The position numbers and the translations under genes are program-made. This document shows positions 1 to 7,742 of a stretch of 64,000 nt of DNA, one piece after another. Origin of the DNA: Streptomyces cyaneofuscatus (lineage in GTDB: Bacteria; Actinomycetota; Actinomycetes; Streptomycetales; Streptomycetaceae); assembly GCF_000718135.1 (NCBI RefSeq), contig NZ_JOEM01000005.1, positions 434,001 to 498,000 of the forward strand, in the 5' to 3' direction. Position 1 is the stretch's first letter. Each line of letters opens with the position of its first letter. The notes under the pieces were generated by a model, which was not told where the DNA came from, made no database searches, and worked only from the letters and a program-made list of their open reading frames with translations.

Positions 1-873
1 CACCTGATCGCACCGGACCGCAGCAGCGGCAGTGCCCTGCTGCTGACGATCCTCGGCGGGGTGGTGCTGGTGATCGGCGGGGCGGTACGGGAGCGGGGCG
101 TCGCGCAGCGCCGGCTGGCCGAGCAGGAGACGATCAGCGAGGCCGAGCGGGCGCAGCGGACGCTGCTGGAGGAGCGGACCCGGATCGCGCGTGAGCTGCA
201 CGACGTGGTCGCCCACCACATGTCGGTGATCACCGTGCAGGCGGACTCCGCCCCCTACCGGATCAGCGGGCTGCCGAAGGCCGCCGAGGAGGAGTTCACG
301 GCGATCGCGGCGGCGGCGCGGGAGTCGCTGGGCGAGATGCGGCGGCTGCTGTCGGTGCTGCGCAGTGAGGGGACCGAGGGCGACCGGGCGCCGCAGCCCG
401 GCCTGGACCGGCTCCAGCAGTTGGTGGAGGCGACCGTGCGGGCGGGGCTGCCGGCGGAGCTGGCGCTCAGCAAGGAGCTGAGCTCGGGGCGGGTCGAGGT
501 GCCCCCGGCGGTGGACCTGTCGGCGTACCGGATCGTGCAGGAGGCCTTGGCCAACGTCGTGCGGCACGCGCCGGGGGCCCGCACCCGGGTCCTCGTCTCG
601 CCGGAGCGCGGCCACCTCCTCGTGCTCGTCGTCAACGAGCGCGCCGCCACCCGCGGTTCGCCGCTGGAGACGAGCGGGACCGGGCACGGGCTGGTCGGGA
701 TGCGTGAGCGCGTACGGTTGACCGGCGGCACGCTGGACACCGGTCCGCTGCCCGACGGCGGGTTCCGGGTCGCGGCCCGGATGCCGCTGCCCCCGGCCAC
801 CGCGCCGCCCGCCCCCCCGTCCACCGCGCCGTCCGCCGCACCGCCAACGCCCCTGCCTCCGGAGGATCTGTGA
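1..873 (+). CDS. Sensor histidine kinase, NarL/DesK type (5' end outside window)
   Basis: The frame is open from the first base, so the gene begins upstream. The first 27 or so visible codons are hydrophobic and look like the end of the last membrane segment. A charged coiled linker follows, then a HisKA_3 box (RELHDVVAHHMS) with the phospho-acceptor His codon at 199-201. The HATPase part has an N box (EALANVVRHAPG, about 541-576) and a G box (GTGHGLVGMRER). The last 25 residues are a Pro/Ala tail outside the catalytic fold. It should autophosphorylate and pass phosphate to the response regulator, whose GTG start overlaps this stop by four bases. The input signal cannot be told because the sensor part is missing. 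Confidence 0.93.
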   Translation, partial: HLIAPDRSSGSALLLTILGGVVLVIGGAVRERGVAQRRLAEQETISEAERAQRTLLEERTRIARELHDVVAHHMSVITVQADSAPYRISGLPKAAEEEFTAIAAAARESLGEMRRLLSVLRSEGTEGDRAPQPGLDRLQQLVEATVRAGLPAELALSKELSSGRVEVPPAVDLSAYRIVQEALANVVRHAPGARTRVLVSPERGHLLVLVVNERAATRGSPLETSGTGHGLVGMRERVRLTGGTLDTGPLPDGGFRVAARMPLPPATAPPAPPSTAPSAAPPTPLPPEDL

Positions 874-1559
874 CCATCCGCGTGATCATCGTCGACGACC
901 AGGCCATGGTGCGGGCGGGGTTCGCGGCGCTGCTGGCGGCGCAGAGCGACATCGACGTGGTCGGCGAGGCGGCGGACGGCCGGCAGGGCGTGGAGGTCAG
1001 CCGCCACCAGCACCCGGATGTGGTCCTGATGGACGTGCGGATGCCGGAGATGGACGGACTGGCCGCCGCCCGCGAGCTGTTGAACCCGCCGATCGGGGTG
1101 GTGCACCGGCCGAAGGTGCTGATGCTGACCACGTTCGACGTGGACGACTATGTGTACGAGGCGCTGCGCGCCGGGGCCTCCGGGTTCCTGCTGAAGGACG
1201 CCCCGCCCGCCGATCTGATCGCGGCGGTACGGGTGGTGGCGGCGGGCGACGCGCTGCTGGCGCCCTCGGTGACGCGGCGGCTGATCGCGGACTTCGCGGC
1301 GCAGCGGCCGTCGGGGGCGACGCGCGGCGGCCAGGCGTTGCGGCTGAACGGGCTGACTCCGCGCGAGACGGAGGTGCTGGAGCTGATCGCCCGGGGCCTG
1401 TCGAACCAGGAGATCGCGGGGCGTCTGGTGCTGGCCGAGCAGACCGTGAAGACGCACATCGGCCGGGTGCTGGCCAAGCTGGACCTGCGGGACCGGGCGC
1501 AGGCGGTGATCTTCGCGTACGAGTCGGGGCTGGTGACGCCGGGGGACGCGGGGGCCTGA
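870..1559 (+). CDS. NarL/FixJ-family response regulator
   Basis: A DNA-binding response regulator of 229 residues, the partner of the upstream kinase (GTGA overlap, so translationally coupled). The receiver domain (about 1-125) has the acidic pair D9/D10, phospho-acceptor D55 in VVLMDVRMPEMDG, and the conserved Lys in FLLKDA. A LuxR-type helix-turn-helix follows at about 160-225, beginning LTPRETEVLELIARGLS and containing the recognition segment EQTVKTHIGRVL. Length and layout are normal for the family. The secreted hydrolase and acyltransferase start 166 bases downstream and may be targets, but that is only inferred from position. Confidence 0.95.
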   Translation: MTIRVIIVDDQAMVRAGFAALLAAQSDIDVVGEAADGRQGVEVSRHQHPDVVLMDVRMPEMDGLAAARELLNPPIGVVHRPKVLMLTTFDVDDYVYEALRAGASGFLLKDAPPADLIAAVRVVAAGDALLAPSVTRRLIADFAAQRPSGATRGGQALRLNGLTPRETEVLELIARGLSNQEIAGRLVLAEQTVKTHIGRVLAKLDLRDRAQAVIFAYESGLVTPGDAGA

Positions 1560-1725
1560 CTCCTCCTTCGTAGGGAGCCGTCCCCTCGCACGGGGCCGTC
1601 TCCGCCACCCCCTACCCCAGTAGCACTTCGCAGTTGGCCCCCCGGTGTGACGCCCCCTCACCCACCTTCTTCTTACCTTCCTCTCGCTCGCGCCGCCCGG
1701 TGCGGCAGCGGAGAGGGAGGGCACG

Positions 1726-2787
1726 ATGCGCCGATACGCGAGGACCGTGGTCGCGTTGGCACTGGCTACGAGCGTGGTGACGGGGACGGCGGGCTGGGTC
1801 TCGGGGGATGCGCAGCAGGCGCTGACCGGGCCGCCGCCGGGCACCACGTCGTGGCGGGCGGACCGGGTGCTGGGGGCGGAGCTGCCTGATCCGGAGCGCG
1901 CGGACCCCGCCGAAGTGGCCGCGTTCTTCGAGGGGTTGAGCACCAAGGAGCGTCATCTCCTGCTCCTGCGCCACCCGTCCGTCGTCGGCAATCTCGACGG
2001 TGCCCCGCTTGAGCTGCGTTACCGCGCCAACTCCCTCGCCCTCGCCGCCGACGACGACCCCCGCTACCGCTCGCTCGTCGCCCCCGGCCGCCAGATCCTC
2101 GCGTTCGACCCGCGGGGGCGCGGCCAGGTCGCCGAGGTCTTCGGGGACCTGCGCTCGGCGCACGGGGTCTCGGTGGTGGTGCCCGGCTCGGACAACGACG
2201 CCGGGACCTTCGACCGGGCGAACGATGTGTACGGGACACCCGCCGGTATGGCCAAGTCCCTGTACGCAGAGGCCGGTCCGGGCACCGCCGTCATCGCCTG
2301 GACCGGGTACACCACCCCCGTGGGCGTGGGCGTCGACGCCGCGACCGGGCGGCTCGCGGAGGCGGGCGCGGGGCGGCTGACCCGGTTCGCGGAAGGGCTG
2401 ACCGCCGACGGGCTGCCCGAGCCCGCCGTCTTCTGCCACAGCTACGGCTCCGTCGTCTGCGGCCTCGCCGCCCACCGCCTGCCCGCCACCGACCTGGTGG
2501 TCCTCGGCTCCCCCGGGATGCGGGCCGACGACGTGGACGGGCTGCGGACCCGGGCCACGGTGTGGGCGGCGAAGGACCCGACCGACTGGATCGACGACGT
2601 GCCGAGCGTGCGGTTCGCCGGGCTCGGCCACGGGACCGACCCCACGGACCCGGCGTTCGGGGCCCGTCGCATACCGGCCGGCGACGCCCGGGGCCACACC
2701 GGCTACTTCGCGCCGGGCACGGACTCGCTGCGGGCCTTCGCGGCGATCGCGCGGGGAGCCGCCACCGAGGAAGGGGCGGCCCGATGA
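1726..2787 (+). CDS. Secreted alpha/beta hydrolase (DUF1023-type)
   Basis: 353 residues. The N-terminus (MRRYARTVVALALATSVVTG) is a signal peptide or signal anchor. The remainder resembles the actinobacterial alpha/beta-hydrolase DUF1023 family. The nucleophile elbow reads CHSYGSVV, so the usual first Gly of GxSxG is Cys, while the Ser and both later glycines are kept. An Asp (VWAAKDPTDWID) and a His (DARGHTGYF) near the C-terminus fit the rest of the triad. The substrate is unknown. The start ATG follows a purine-rich GAGAGGGAGG stretch. The stop overlaps the next gene as ATGA, so hydrolase and acyltransferase are probably co-translated; both could act on cell-surface or exported ester groups. 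Confidence 0.85.
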   Translation: MRRYARTVVALALATSVVTGTAGWVSGDAQQALTGPPPGTTSWRADRVLGAELPDPERADPAEVAAFFEGLSTKERHLLLLRHPSVVGNLDGAPLELRYRANSLALAADDDPRYRSLVAPGRQILAFDPRGRGQVAEVFGDLRSAHGVSVVVPGSDNDAGTFDRANDVYGTPAGMAKSLYAEAGPGTAVIAWTGYTTPVGVGVDAATGRLAEAGAGRLTRFAEGLTADGLPEPAVFCHSYGSVVCGLAAHRLPATDLVVLGSPGMRADDVDGLRTRATVWAAKDPTDWIDDVPSVRFAGLGHGTDPTDPAFGARRIPAGDARGHTGYFAPGTDSLRAFAAIARGAATEEGAAR

Positions 2788-4019
2788 ACACCCCTACCCA
2801 TACCCGTGCGCACCGGCTCGCCGCCCGCGTCGAGGCCGCCACCCCCGCCCACCGGGACCGGGCCATCGACGGCCTGCGCGCCCTCGCGCTGCTCGCCGTG
2901 CCGCTCGGGCACTGGATGCTCGGCGGGTTCCGGCTCGACGCGGACGGGCTGCACAACGCGTCCCCGCTCTCGACGTTCGGGGCCTTCGCCCCGCTCAGCT
3001 GGGTGCTCCAGATGCTGGGGATCTTCTTCCTGGTCGGCGGGTACGCCTCGGTCCTCTCCTACCACCGCCGCCCCTCGACCACGGCCGCCTGGCTGCGCGG
3101 GCGGCTGGTCCGGCTCGGCCGGCCGGTGCTAGGGGTGACCGCGGTGTGGGCAGTGCTGCTGGCCGCGCTGTCCTGGCTGGGCGTACCGGGCGACACCCTG
3201 CGTACGGGGTCGACGCTGGTGATCCAGCCGCTCTGGTTCGTCGGGGTGTACACGGTCGTCACGGCGCTCACCCCGCTCTGTGTCCGCCTCGCGCGCAGGC
3301 TCGGCGGGTGGGCGGCGCTGCCGCTGCTGGGGTCGGTCGCGGTGGTGGACTTCCTGCGGTACGGGCCCTTCGCCGAGGGGATGCCGTCCTGGCTGAGCGT
3401 GCTGAACATCCTGCCGGGGTGGCTCTTCGCCTATCAGCTCGGCGTCTCGTGGGGCGAGGGGCGGATAGGGAAGCGGGGTGCGCGGCTGCTGCTCGTCGGG
3501 GGCGGGGTGCTCTTCGCCGTGCTGCTGCTGGCGTTCCACTACCCGGCGTCGATGGTCGGCGTGCCCGGTGAGGCGCGGACCAACTCGCACCCGCCGTCGC
3601 TGCTGGTGGTGGCGCTGGCGGCGGCGCAGAGCGGGGCGGCGATCCTGGTGCGGGACCGGCTGGGGCGGGCGTTGCGCAGCCCGCTGCTGTGGGCGCCGGT
3701 CGTGGTGGTCAACCTGTCGGCGATGACCATCCTGTGCTGGCACCAGAGCGCGATGCTGGCCGCCGCCGTACCGGCCTCGTTGCTGGACGGGGGTACGGCG
3801 GCGGTGGCGGGGCTGACGACCGGGCCGGACACGGTGGGCTGGGTGCTGGCCCGGATCGTGTGGCTGCCGGTGTTCGCGGGGCTACTGGTGCTGATAGCGC
3901 GGTACACCCGCCGCTTCGACGCCCCGTGGAAGGCGGGCACCCGCGCCGCGAACGCCCGCCGCGCGCTGGCGGGGGTGCTGGCGGCGGGGTTCGCGGTGTT
4001 CGCGCTGGGGCTGGCGTGA
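2784..4019 (+). CDS. Membrane acyltransferase (acyltransferase 3 / OafA-like)
   Basis: 411 residues, with the start chosen at the ATGA overlap with the hydrolase rather than at more upstream codons in the same frame. It carries the family hallmark IDGLRALALLAVPLGHWML near residues 30-48, with the Arg and His used in acyl transfer by this integral-membrane family. About ten hydrophobic segments follow (for example LLVGGGVLFAVLLLAFHY and the final VLAAGFAVFALGLA). Such proteins O-acylate sugars, lipids or peptidoglycan on the outer face of the membrane. Pairing with a secreted esterase-like hydrolase suggests opposing or sequential acyl chemistry, which is inference. The acceptor is unknown. 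Confidence 0.9.
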   Translation: MNTPTHTRAHRLAARVEAATPAHRDRAIDGLRALALLAVPLGHWMLGGFRLDADGLHNASPLSTFGAFAPLSWVLQMLGIFFLVGGYASVLSYHRRPSTTAAWLRGRLVRLGRPVLGVTAVWAVLLAALSWLGVPGDTLRTGSTLVIQPLWFVGVYTVVTALTPLCVRLARRLGGWAALPLLGSVAVVDFLRYGPFAEGMPSWLSVLNILPGWLFAYQLGVSWGEGRIGKRGARLLLVGGGVLFAVLLLAFHYPASMVGVPGEARTNSHPPSLLVVALAAAQSGAAILVRDRLGRALRSPLLWAPVVVVNLSAMTILCWHQSAMLAAAVPASLLDGGTAAVAGLTTGPDTVGWVLARIVWLPVFAGLLVLIARYTRRFDAPWKAGTRAANARRALAGVLAAGFAVFALGLA

Positions 4020-4099
4020 GGGGGCCAGGGGGCCTTGGTCGTGATGAACTTCATGAACCACGCGATGACCACGTAGTGAGCCATCGCCACCTGCCGCAC

Positions 4100-5128
4100 C
4101 TACTCCCGCGCCGACGACGTCAGGCTCATGTCCGGGTAGCGGTCGCCCGCGACCTGGCCCGCGATCGGCTCCAGGAGGGCCAGCTCCTCGGGTGTCAGCG
4201 TCAGCCGGGTGGCTGCGACGTTCTCCAGGAGGCGGCTGCGCTTGCGGGTGCCGGGGATGGGGACCACGGTCAGGCCATGCACCTGTGCCCGCTGCTGCAC
4301 CCAGGCGAGGGCCACCTGGGCGGCCGTCACCCCGCGAGCGGCGGCGATCTTGTGGACCGGCTCCAGCAGGGCCGCGTTGGTGCGGGCGTTGTCGCCGGTG
4401 AAGCGGGGCTGGTGCTTGCGGAAGTCGCCCTCGCCCAGGTCCTTGCCCGCATCGGTGAAGGAGCCCGTGAGGAAGCCCCGTCCGAGCGGCGAGTACGGCA
4501 CGAGCGTGACGCCGAGTTCCACCGCAGCACCGAGCGCGCTCTTCTCCACGTCCCGGCTGAAGAGGGACCACTCCGACTGGAGGGCGGCGATCGGGTGCAC
4601 GGCGTGCGCGGCGCGCAGTTCGGGGCCGGTGACCTCGCTCAGCCCGATCTGTTTGATCTTGCCCTGCTGGATCAGCTCCGCCATCGCGCCGACCGATTCG
4701 GCGAACGGGACGGCCGGGTCGTGGCGGTGCATGTAGTAGAGGTCGATGACGTCGGTGTTCAGCCGGCGCAGGCTCGCCTCCACGGCGGTCCGGATGTACG
4801 CGGGGTCGTTGCTCACGCCCCGGTAGCCGGGGTCGTCGGAGCGCACCAGGGCGTACTTGGTGGCGAGGGTGATCTCGTCGCGGTGGGCGCCGACGAAGGG
4901 GGCGAGGAACTCCTCGTTGGCCCCGCGCCCGTAGACGTCGGCGGTGTCGAAGAGCGTGACGCCCGCCTCCAGCGCGGCATCGAGGGTGTCCCGGGCGGAG
5001 AGCTCGTCGGTGGCCCCGTAGAACTCGCTCATGCCCATGCAGCCGAGCCCTTGGACGCCGACCGTCGGGCCGCCCTCGCCGCCCAGCTCGACGGTGGTGG
5101 CGATCGTGTTCCTGTCGTTGTCGGTCAT
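4100..5128 (-). CDS. Aldo/keto reductase
   Basis: 342 residues of the NADPH-dependent aldo/keto reductase superfamily (TIM barrel), in the class often annotated as pyridoxal- or general-stress reductases. Visible features are GVQGLGCMGMSEFYG at the N-terminus, the catalytic Asp/Tyr region DTADVYGRGANEE, the Lys region TLATKYALVR, the His-containing strand DLYYMHRHD, and the C-terminal cofactor loop VVPIPGTRKRSRLLEN. It is translated from a TGATG junction with the upstream MerR-type regulator, so the two form an operon and the enzyme is very likely under that regulator. The natural substrate cannot be read from sequence. Confidence 0.94.
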   Translation of the reverse strand: MTDNDRNTIATTVELGGEGGPTVGVQGLGCMGMSEFYGATDELSARDTLDAALEAGVTLFDTADVYGRGANEEFLAPFVGAHRDEITLATKYALVRSDDPGYRGVSNDPAYIRTAVEASLRRLNTDVIDLYYMHRHDPAVPFAESVGAMAELIQQGKIKQIGLSEVTGPELRAAHAVHPIAALQSEWSLFSRDVEKSALGAAVELGVTLVPYSPLGRGFLTGSFTDAGKDLGEGDFRKHQPRFTGDNARTNAALLEPVHKIAAARGVTAAQVALAWVQQRAQVHGLTVVPIPGTRKRSRLLENVAATRLTLTPEELALLEPIAGQVAGDRYPDMSLTSSARE

Positions 5129-5634
5129 CAGGCGCTGTGCCTCTCCGGCGCCGTGCGGGCGCCCGCGTAGAACTCGATCTTGTGGTCGAGAACGGCGAGG
5201 GTGTCGTGGAGCTCCGCGATCCGCGTGATCACATCGCGGCGGGTCGACTCCAGAAGCTCTTGGCGCGCCTCGAAGGTGGACTCGCCCTCACGCAGCAGCT
5301 CCGCGTACCGCACCATGTCGGCGACGGGCATGCCGGTCAGCCGCAGCTTGCCGACGAAGACCAGCCAGTCCAGGTCGCGGTTGGAGAAGCGGCGCTGGCC
5401 GGTGTGCGAGCGGTCGACGTGGGGCATCAGCCCGATCCGTTCGTACCAGCGCAGGGTGTGTGCGGTGAGCCCGGTGAAGGCGACGACCTCGCTGATCGTG
5501 TAGCTGTCCTTGCCCTCGGGCCGGGGGTGCGGCTTGGGGAGAGCCGTGCAGGCGTTCACCCCCGAGGAGGGCTGCGGCCGTGGTGGTGCGCCGGTCGCGG
5601 GGGTGCTCCGGGAGGTTCCGTCGATCACCGTCAT
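5128..5634 (-). CDS. MerR-family transcriptional regulator
   Basis: 168 residues from ATG 5634. The alternative GTG at 5643 lies too close to the predicted transcription start. The winged helix-turn-helix lies at about 41-110 (YTISEVVAFTGLTAHTLRWY, then ERIGLMPHVDRSHTGQRRFS), followed by a coiled-coil dimerisation helix. No Cys pair typical of metal sensors is seen after the DNA-binding domain, so the effector is probably organic. The first 40 residues are Pro/Ser-rich and poorly ordered. It shares one base with the aldo/keto reductase start. A 19-base spacer promoter with an overlapping palindrome sits directly upstream, so it should regulate itself and the reductase. Confidence 0.93.
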   Translation of the reverse strand: MTVIDGTSRSTPATGAPPRPQPSSGVNACTALPKPHPRPEGKDSYTISEVVAFTGLTAHTLRWYERIGLMPHVDRSHTGQRRFSNRDLDWLVFVGKLRLTGMPVADMVRYAELLREGESTFEARQELLESTRRDVITRIAELHDTLAVLDHKIEFYAGARTAPERHSA

Positions 5635-5641
5635 GCCCTCC

Positions 5642-5672
5642 ACGCTAAATCCTTGGAGTGCACTCGAAGCAA
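5642..5672 (-). promoter_or_regulatory. MerR-type promoter with overlapping palindrome
   Basis: On the minus strand TTGCTT (5667-5672) and TAGCGT (5642-5647) are separated by 19 bases, the overlong spacer that MerR proteins act on. An 18-base near-perfect inverted repeat (5652-5669, CTTCGAGTGCACTCCAAG read on the minus strand, one mismatched pair) lies in the spacer. The -10 ends seven bases before ATG 5634, so the transcript is probably leaderless. Hexamers are read by eye; no start site is known. Confidence 0.7.
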
Positions 5673-5707
5673 GCCGTGGCCGGCAGGCGGTCAGTGGGGA
5701 AGGGGGC

Positions 5708-6256
5708 TCAGAGTTCCTCCTCCGCCCGGGTCAGCGCGTCGGTGATCACCCGGGTGGCGAAGTTCTCGTCGTCGGCGATGCGGTTGATGTGCTCCGCGAG
5801 CAGGAAGGCGGTGGCCTCCAGGGGCGTCATCTCCGCCTCCGTCCAGTCGCCGTACTGCTTGCGCCAGAGGCTGGGGCTCAGGCCGGTACCCGCGGCGATG
5901 ACCAGGCCGGCCATCGTGGGGACGGCTTCCGGGCGGATGCTCTTGGGCATCATGCGCATCGAGGCGACCAGGGTCGGGACCACGTACTCGATGACGTCCT
6001 TGTCGTGGTCCTCATGAGCCTTCCGCAGCCACGTCATGTACATGTAGATCAGCGTGCAGACGCCGTCCAGCAGGTCTTCGGCCCCGCCGGGGCCGAGCGA
6101 CTCGGTGAACTGCGCCATCATCGCCTGCTGTTCGGCGTCGGTCTCCGCGTTACCCGCGTGGATGCTCCGGAGCCGGGAGTCGATCAGCATGAGCGCCGCG
6201 CCCACATCGCCGGCGGGAGCGTGCTGGGGACCGTAGGCCGATGACACAGTGGACAC
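5708..6256 (-). CDS. Conserved protein of unknown function
   Basis: 182 residues from the GTG at 6256, chosen because AGGAGG sits five bases in front of it; the frame stays open for 29 more codons upstream, but without a ribosome site. The protein is soluble, rich in Met, Ala and acidic residues, and mostly helical in appearance (for example MMAQFTESLGPGGAEDLL, YMYMTWLRKAHEDHDK, WTEAEMTPLEATAFLLAEHI). It has no signal peptide, membrane segment or recognised catalytic motif. It stands alone between the MerR operon and a serine hydrolase on the other strand. I do not recognise the family. Confidence 0.75.
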   Translation of the reverse strand: MSTVSSAYGPQHAPAGDVGAALMLIDSRLRSIHAGNAETDAEQQAMMAQFTESLGPGGAEDLLDGVCTLIYMYMTWLRKAHEDHDKDVIEYVVPTLVASMRMMPKSIRPEAVPTMAGLVIAAGTGLSPSLWRKQYGDWTEAEMTPLEATAFLLAEHINRIADDENFATRVITDALTRAEEEL

Positions 6257-6380
6257 GGGAACCTCCTCGTACGGCTGCGGTGCGCAGCGCCTCGCCTCCG
6301 CACAGTAGTCGGCCGAGGGGGCGGGAGTTGGTGACTTCGTCACCTTTCGGACGCGGTGACGGGGCCGGTTCCACGAACGT

Positions 6381-6395
6381 TAGGCTCGGGTCCCA
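6381..6395 (+). promoter_or_regulatory. Probable leaderless promoter -10 element
   Basis: TAGGCT (6381-6386) is followed by eight bases and then ATG 6395, with no Shine-Dalgarno sequence between. This is the spacing of a leaderless start. No convincing -35 is seen. Confidence 0.45.
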
Positions 6396-7210
6396 TGGAG
6401 AGCTTGCGGATCATCGACACCTGGCCCGTCCCGACCGCGGCGGCCGCCGTCGTACGGGCGGACGGCACCGTCCTCGGTACGCACGGCCCGACCGACCACC
6501 GCTTCCCCCTCGCCTCGGTCACCAAGCCGCTCGCGGCCTACGCGGCGCTGGTGGCGTACGAGGAGGGGGCCGTGGAGCTGGACGAACCGGCCGGGCCCGA
6601 GGGCTCCACGGTCCGCCACCTCCTGGCCCACACCAGCGGCCTCGCCTTCGACGAGCACCGGGTGACGGCCCCGCCCGGCAACCGCCGCCTCTACTCCAAC
6701 GCGGGCTTCGAGGTGCTGGGCGACCACATCGCCAAGGCGTCCGGCATCCCGTTCGCGGAGTACCTGCGCCAGGCGGTCCTGGAGCCGCTGGGCATGACGT
6801 CCACGACCCTGGACGGCTCCCCCGCCCGCGACGGCGTCTCCACCGTGGACGACCTGGTCCGCTTCGCCGCCGAGGTCCAGGCCCCCCGCCTCCTCGACCC
6901 GCGTACGGTCCTGGAGGCCCAGAGCGTCGTCCACCCGGGCCTCAAGGGCGTCCTGCCGGGCTACGGCCACCAGAGCCCGAACGACTGGGGCCTCGGCTTC
7001 GAGATCCGCGACTCCAAGTCCCCGCACTGGACGGGCGCTTCCTCCTCCCCGGCGACCTTCGGCCACTTCGGCCAGTCGGGCACGTTCCTGTGGATCGACC
7101 CGGTGGCCGGGGTCGCCTGCGTGGCGCTGACCGACCGGGCCTTCGGACCGTGGGCGGCGGAGGCCTGGACCCCGTTCACGGACGCGGTCCTGTCGGAGGT
7201 CGCGGGCTGA
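6395..7210 (+). CDS. Beta-lactamase-family serine hydrolase (class C / PBP4* type)
   Basis: 271 residues. It has the three class C/DD-peptidase motifs: SxxK as SVTK in FPLASVTKPLAAY (catalytic Ser), YSN in RRLYSNAGFEV (general base Tyr), and HFGQSG near the C-terminus in place of the KTG triad, as in esterase-like members. At about 270 residues it is shorter than typical AmpC enzymes, and it lacks a signal peptide, so it is probably a cytoplasmic esterase or peptidase. The ATG at 6395 is preferred to the upstream in-frame codon at 6356 because of the leaderless -10. Its last 35 bases overlap, tail to tail, the remnant of the ATPase gene on the other strand. Confidence 0.9.
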   Translation: MESLRIIDTWPVPTAAAAVVRADGTVLGTHGPTDHRFPLASVTKPLAAYAALVAYEEGAVELDEPAGPEGSTVRHLLAHTSGLAFDEHRVTAPPGNRRLYSNAGFEVLGDHIAKASGIPFAEYLRQAVLEPLGMTSTTLDGSPARDGVSTVDDLVRFAAEVQAPRLLDPRTVLEAQSVVHPGLKGVLPGYGHQSPNDWGLGFEIRDSKSPHWTGASSSPATFGHFGQSGTFLWIDPVAGVACVALTDRAFGPWAAEAWTPFTDAVLSEVAG

Positions 7211-7658
7211 ACCGGGCGCGGGCGCCCGTCGACTTCCTCCGGTCGACGCACTCGAACCACACGGTCTTCCCCGTGCCGTCCCAGCGCTTGATCACGCCCC
7301 AGTCGTCGGTGACGGCATTGACCAGAATCAGCCCCCGCCCGCCGTCGTCGAGTTCGTCGCGCTTGATCGCGAGCGGAATCTACGGGCTGCTGTCCGCGAC
7401 CTCCACGCGTACGCCGTCCCCGGTCGGCAGCCGGAAAATGAAGGTCTGGCAGCGGCGCCCGGGCACGTGCCGCACCACGTTGGCGATCAGCTCGGTGAGT
7501 GCGAGTTCCGCCGCCGGAGCGAGTTCGAGCAGGTCCCAGGTGGTGAGGTAGAGCCGCATGATGCGGCGCAGATGGCGGGCGGAGTGCTCCCCCATGGCGA
7601 GGTCGGCACGGTAGACGGGCTCCCCTGGATCAATTCGGGGGATGGATACACGGTTCAT
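7176..7658 (-). pseudogene. RsbW/AbaA-type ATP-binding protein interrupted by one in-frame TAG
   Basis: Translation from ATG 7658 gives 92 residues with an N box (LALTELIANVVRHVPG) and the lead-in to the ATP site (VEVADSSP), then stops at TAG (7382-7380). The same frame then continues without a gap through the rest of the GHKL fold: DDGGRGLILVNAVTDDWGV (G1 box), GTGKTVWFEC (the usual C-terminal motif), and a natural TGA at 7178-7176. One base change therefore separates it from an intact protein of about 160 residues. It lies divergent to a WhiJ-like HTH gene and a DUF397 gene, the usual three-gene module of Streptomyces. Sequencing error, recent mutation or readthrough are all possible. Confidence 0.85.
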
Positions 7659-7742
7659 GCTCCCAGCCTGCGATCACGTGGCTACGCTCGGCTACGCCGT
7701 GAATCGAACGCCCCAAGGCGTTGCACATCGGAGGTCCGTGCC
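7659..7742. promoter_or_regulatory. Divergent control region of the WhiJ-like module
   Basis: These 84 bases separate the broken ATPase gene from the HTH gene. They hold a direct repeat GGCTACGC-TC-GGCTACGC (7680-7697). On the minus strand, CAGGCT (7670-7665) ends six bases before ATG 7658, a leaderless pattern. On the plus strand, GGAGG (7730-7734) precedes GTG 7743 by eight bases. Confidence 0.5.

Noticed and set aside
4020..4099. Possible small minus-strand peptide (beginning MAHYVVIAWFMKF) in the gap between acyltransferase and aldo/keto reductase genes, with a palindrome ATGAA-C-TTCAT
   Set aside because: The frame runs on into the acyltransferase gene with no sensible end, and the hydrophobic start alone is not enough to support a gene.
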